A stretch of 64,000 nt of DNA from Helicostylum pulchrum (taxonomy: Eukaryota > Mucoromycota > Mucoromycetes > Mucorales > Mucoraceae): NCBI GenBank assembly GCA_025677825.1, contig JAIXMO010000011.1, positions 221,001-285,000 of the forward strand, in the 5' to 3' direction. Positions 62,502 to 64,000 of the stretch are shown here, in pieces. The translations under genes were made by a program, and so were the position numbers. Every line of letters begins with the position of its first letter. Positions within the stretch are counted from its first letter, which is position 1. Below the pieces are notes generated by a model. It saw only the letters and a list, made by a program, of their open reading frames with translations. It made no database searches and was not told the DNA's origin.

Positions 62502-62654
62502 ATGCATACCACCCGTAAGTTTTTTTTATATGTGTACTTTTTAATAGAGTTTATATCGTATATTCATTATGCTACCTTTTTTTTAGAGCTGAAAAAAAGT
62601 AAATTTAGCGGAACTCATGGTCTTGTGCTAGCTTATGCACGGAGGTTGCTTTAA
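62502..62654 (+). CDS. Very short spliced reading frame, unrecognised
   Basis: ATG at 62502 follows a pyrimidine-rich leader. A textbook donor (GTAAGT at 62515) and a poly-T acceptor ending at 62586 join a 13-nt exon to a 68-nt exon. The product would be 26 aa (MHTTQLKKSKFSGTHG and nine more residues), very basic. I do not recognise it as a small ribosomal protein. It may be the true coding region of a tiny protein, the first part of a longer gene, or chance. Confidence 0.25.
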   Translation: MHTTRKFFLYVYFLIEFISYIHYATFFLELKKSKFSGTHGLVLAYARRLL

Positions 62655-62693
62655 GAAGAATCGCGAACGAAAAATAAAGAAGAAAAAAATGGT

Positions 62694-63343
62694 TATAAAA
62701 GGTACGTGTACTCCCCCAATAAATGTCACAGACTTGCTTTTTATCTCATTCTAATCCACGTATTATTTTTTTTTCTAAATCTAGAAACCAAACCGTATTC
62801 CCCAATAGCAATTCAAAACATGCGTCCTAAAAAAAGAAGAAACGATGAAACCCCCCCCCCCCCCCTCCTCCTCCTCCTCCTCCTTCAAGCCGTAGTCGAA
62901 CAACAACGCTTGAGATAGCTACGAAATGAAGTAAGCACACATAATAATAATAGTCCTATAACAATTCTCGTTTGATCGTCTCTAGAAATTACTCTTTAGG
63001 TCACCGATGAGGACAGCAATGTAAGACTGTTGTTGGCTTCTGATATTGTTTACACGTCGTTTAATGGAAAATGACATTGATGATTGTTCCGTGACTGCAA
63101 AAATAAATAAAGGAACTAAAAGAAATAAGTTACAGCATGTAGATGATAATAACATTAAAAGCAGTAAGTCAACAAAAAATCTTATACAGGCTCAGGATGT
63201 TATATTAACTGGAATGACAAAACGGGTTAGGTCAAAAATGAAAAAGGGTTGAAAGCCGCTCTGGAGGCGTGCCTATCAAGCGCTGCTAAGACAGAGGAAG
63301 AGGAGTTAGTACTCCGTATCTACAAGTTTATGTAATTATGAAA
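62694..63343 (+). pseudogene. Unresolved coding-like locus
   Basis: Several short open pieces in different frames lie close together: a frame ending in Pro/Leu repeats from a C run and CTC microsatellite (62852-62885), a piece VTDEDSNVRLLLASDIVYTS after an acceptor at 63000, a Lys-rich frame (63046-63252), and ALEACLSSAAKTEEEELVLR ending at 63343. Splice-like sites exist, but no single model reads through. The microsatellite may hide a length error. I cannot name the family. Confidence 0.3.
62852..62885 (+). repeat. Homopolymer C plus CTC microsatellite
   Basis: A run of about 16 C followed by seven CTC units. Such a run slips easily and makes frames here unreliable. Confidence 0.8.
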
Positions 63344-63733
63344 GCTGTAAAGATGAAGCAGTGTTTGTAAAAAGATGAATTTAAGATTCAAACTTGATCA
63401 GAGACTCTTGGTTTGGAAGGAAGACGTTGCCATTTTCGATTGTTTTAACATAATTTTTATTTTTAATCTGTGTATATACATAAAAATACCGTCAATGTGT
63501 GTGTGTGTGTAAGTGAGAGGTATAGAGCTTACGTCTCAAGAACTATTGGCATTAAATAGTGAATGCCCTGACTTTTTTTTTTTTTTTACTCTGCAACATA
63601 TTATCGGTAAAAAACCAATCCCTTTTTTTTATTAACAAAAATTTACTGGTAAAAAAATAAAAGGGGAAAAAAAAGGAAAAAAAAAATCGCACACTATTCA
63701 TTGTTACAAAGAAATAAAAAAAAAATTACTTTT

Positions 63734-64000
63734 TTATGCAGCATTGTCAGTTACGTTAACTCTAGGCTCCAACTCCAAACTTCTTTCATACAAGAAATCC
63801 ACATCTCTACTCGTCTCCAACTGAAACTTGATAAACTCTTGAATTTCAGGTACGACATGAAAGATATACGGAGGTGATTGAAACTGCTTGATCTCACGAA
63901 TCACTTCAGCGGACTTTTGCTGTTTAGCAAAGTTGATCAAACTGCTTGACTTCTTCAACAGATCTGGGTTGCCGTCTTCAATAAACGTCAAATCCTGCAA
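63734..64000 (-). CDS. RasGEF (Cdc25/SOS-type) C-terminal part, cut by window edge
   Basis: The C-terminal 88 residues of a guanine-nucleotide exchange factor for Ras-type GTPases. It contains LTFIEDGNPDLLKKSSSLIN, then INFAKQQKSAEVIREIKQFQ and YIFHVVPEIQEFIKFQL, the diagnostic end of the RasGEF catalytic (CDC25 homology) domain, and ends in SLELEPRVNVTDNAA. The stop is at 63734-63736. The rest of the gene lies beyond position 64000, so start, other domains (SH3, RasGEF_N) and exon structure are not visible. Confidence 0.9.
   Translation of the reverse strand: MQDLTFIEDGNPDLLKKSSSLINFAKQQKSAEVIREIKQFQSPPYIFHVVPEIQEFIKFQLETSRDVDFLYERSLELEPRVNVTDNAA

Overview
The window is nuclear DNA of a filamentous fungus, most likely an early-diverging Mucoromycota (Mucorales-like) species. 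Supporting signs are AT-rich intergenic DNA full of A/T homopolymers, many short GT-AG introns (about 50-150 nt), a small set of rhizopuspepsin-like aspartic proteases, and widely conserved fungal housekeeping proteins. The genus cannot be fixed from the sequence alone. All gene models here were assembled by hand from reading frames, splice signals and family conservation. Exon edges are therefore predictions, usually good to within a base or two.

Layout. 1-17 kb: a spliced sucrose/alpha-glucoside H+ symporter, a TMEM135 homologue, a small AT-hook protein, nucleoporin SEH1 (-), a mitochondrial C6orf136/YPL107W-type protein, C-4 sterol methyl oxidase ERG25 (-), a PAQR/adiponectin-receptor-like protein (-), the SNW/SKIP splicing factor, and ALG10 (-). 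17-25 kb: a multi-KH vigilin/Scp160-like protein, an SDR oxidoreductase, an unrecognised 244-aa protein, and the first aspartic protease. 25-43 kb: a second aspartic protease with an altered active site, a broken F-box/LRR gene, adenylosuccinate synthetase, ribosome-biogenesis GTPase BMS1, peroxin PEX22, and two GPI-anchored yapsin-like aspartic proteases.

44-53 kb is the accessory part. It holds two more sets of F-box/LRR fragments, a 213-bp tandem repeat of nearly three copies, an intact nine-exon orphan gene, and two decayed, probably related copies on the opposite strand. A short motif (CCACCCTTAAAT) sits near each of the three F-box fragment sites and once forms a hairpin. This is the most likely place for undescribed biology: an orphan gene family with a possible PD-(D/E)XK-like D...ExK signature, expanding and decaying beside repeats.

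53-64 kb returns to housekeeping: a two-finger C2H2 factor, cytosolic asparaginyl-tRNA synthetase, the MoaE/MOCS2B subunit of molybdopterin synthase, a four-RRM Mrn1/Nrd1-like RNA-binding protein, a cytochrome P450, unresolved small coding pieces, and the C-terminus of a RasGEF cut by the window edge.

The housekeeping genes belong to separate pathways: sterol synthesis, purine synthesis, N-glycan assembly, ribosome assembly, splicing, nuclear pore, peroxisome and molybdenum cofactor. No operon-like logic is expected in a fungus. Several pairs are divergent with short shared upstream regions (SEH1/C6orf136-like 260 bp, ALG10/KH protein 346 bp, asparaginyl-tRNA synthetase/MOCS2B 249 bp). No tRNA, rRNA, intact transposon or CRISPR array was recognised by eye.
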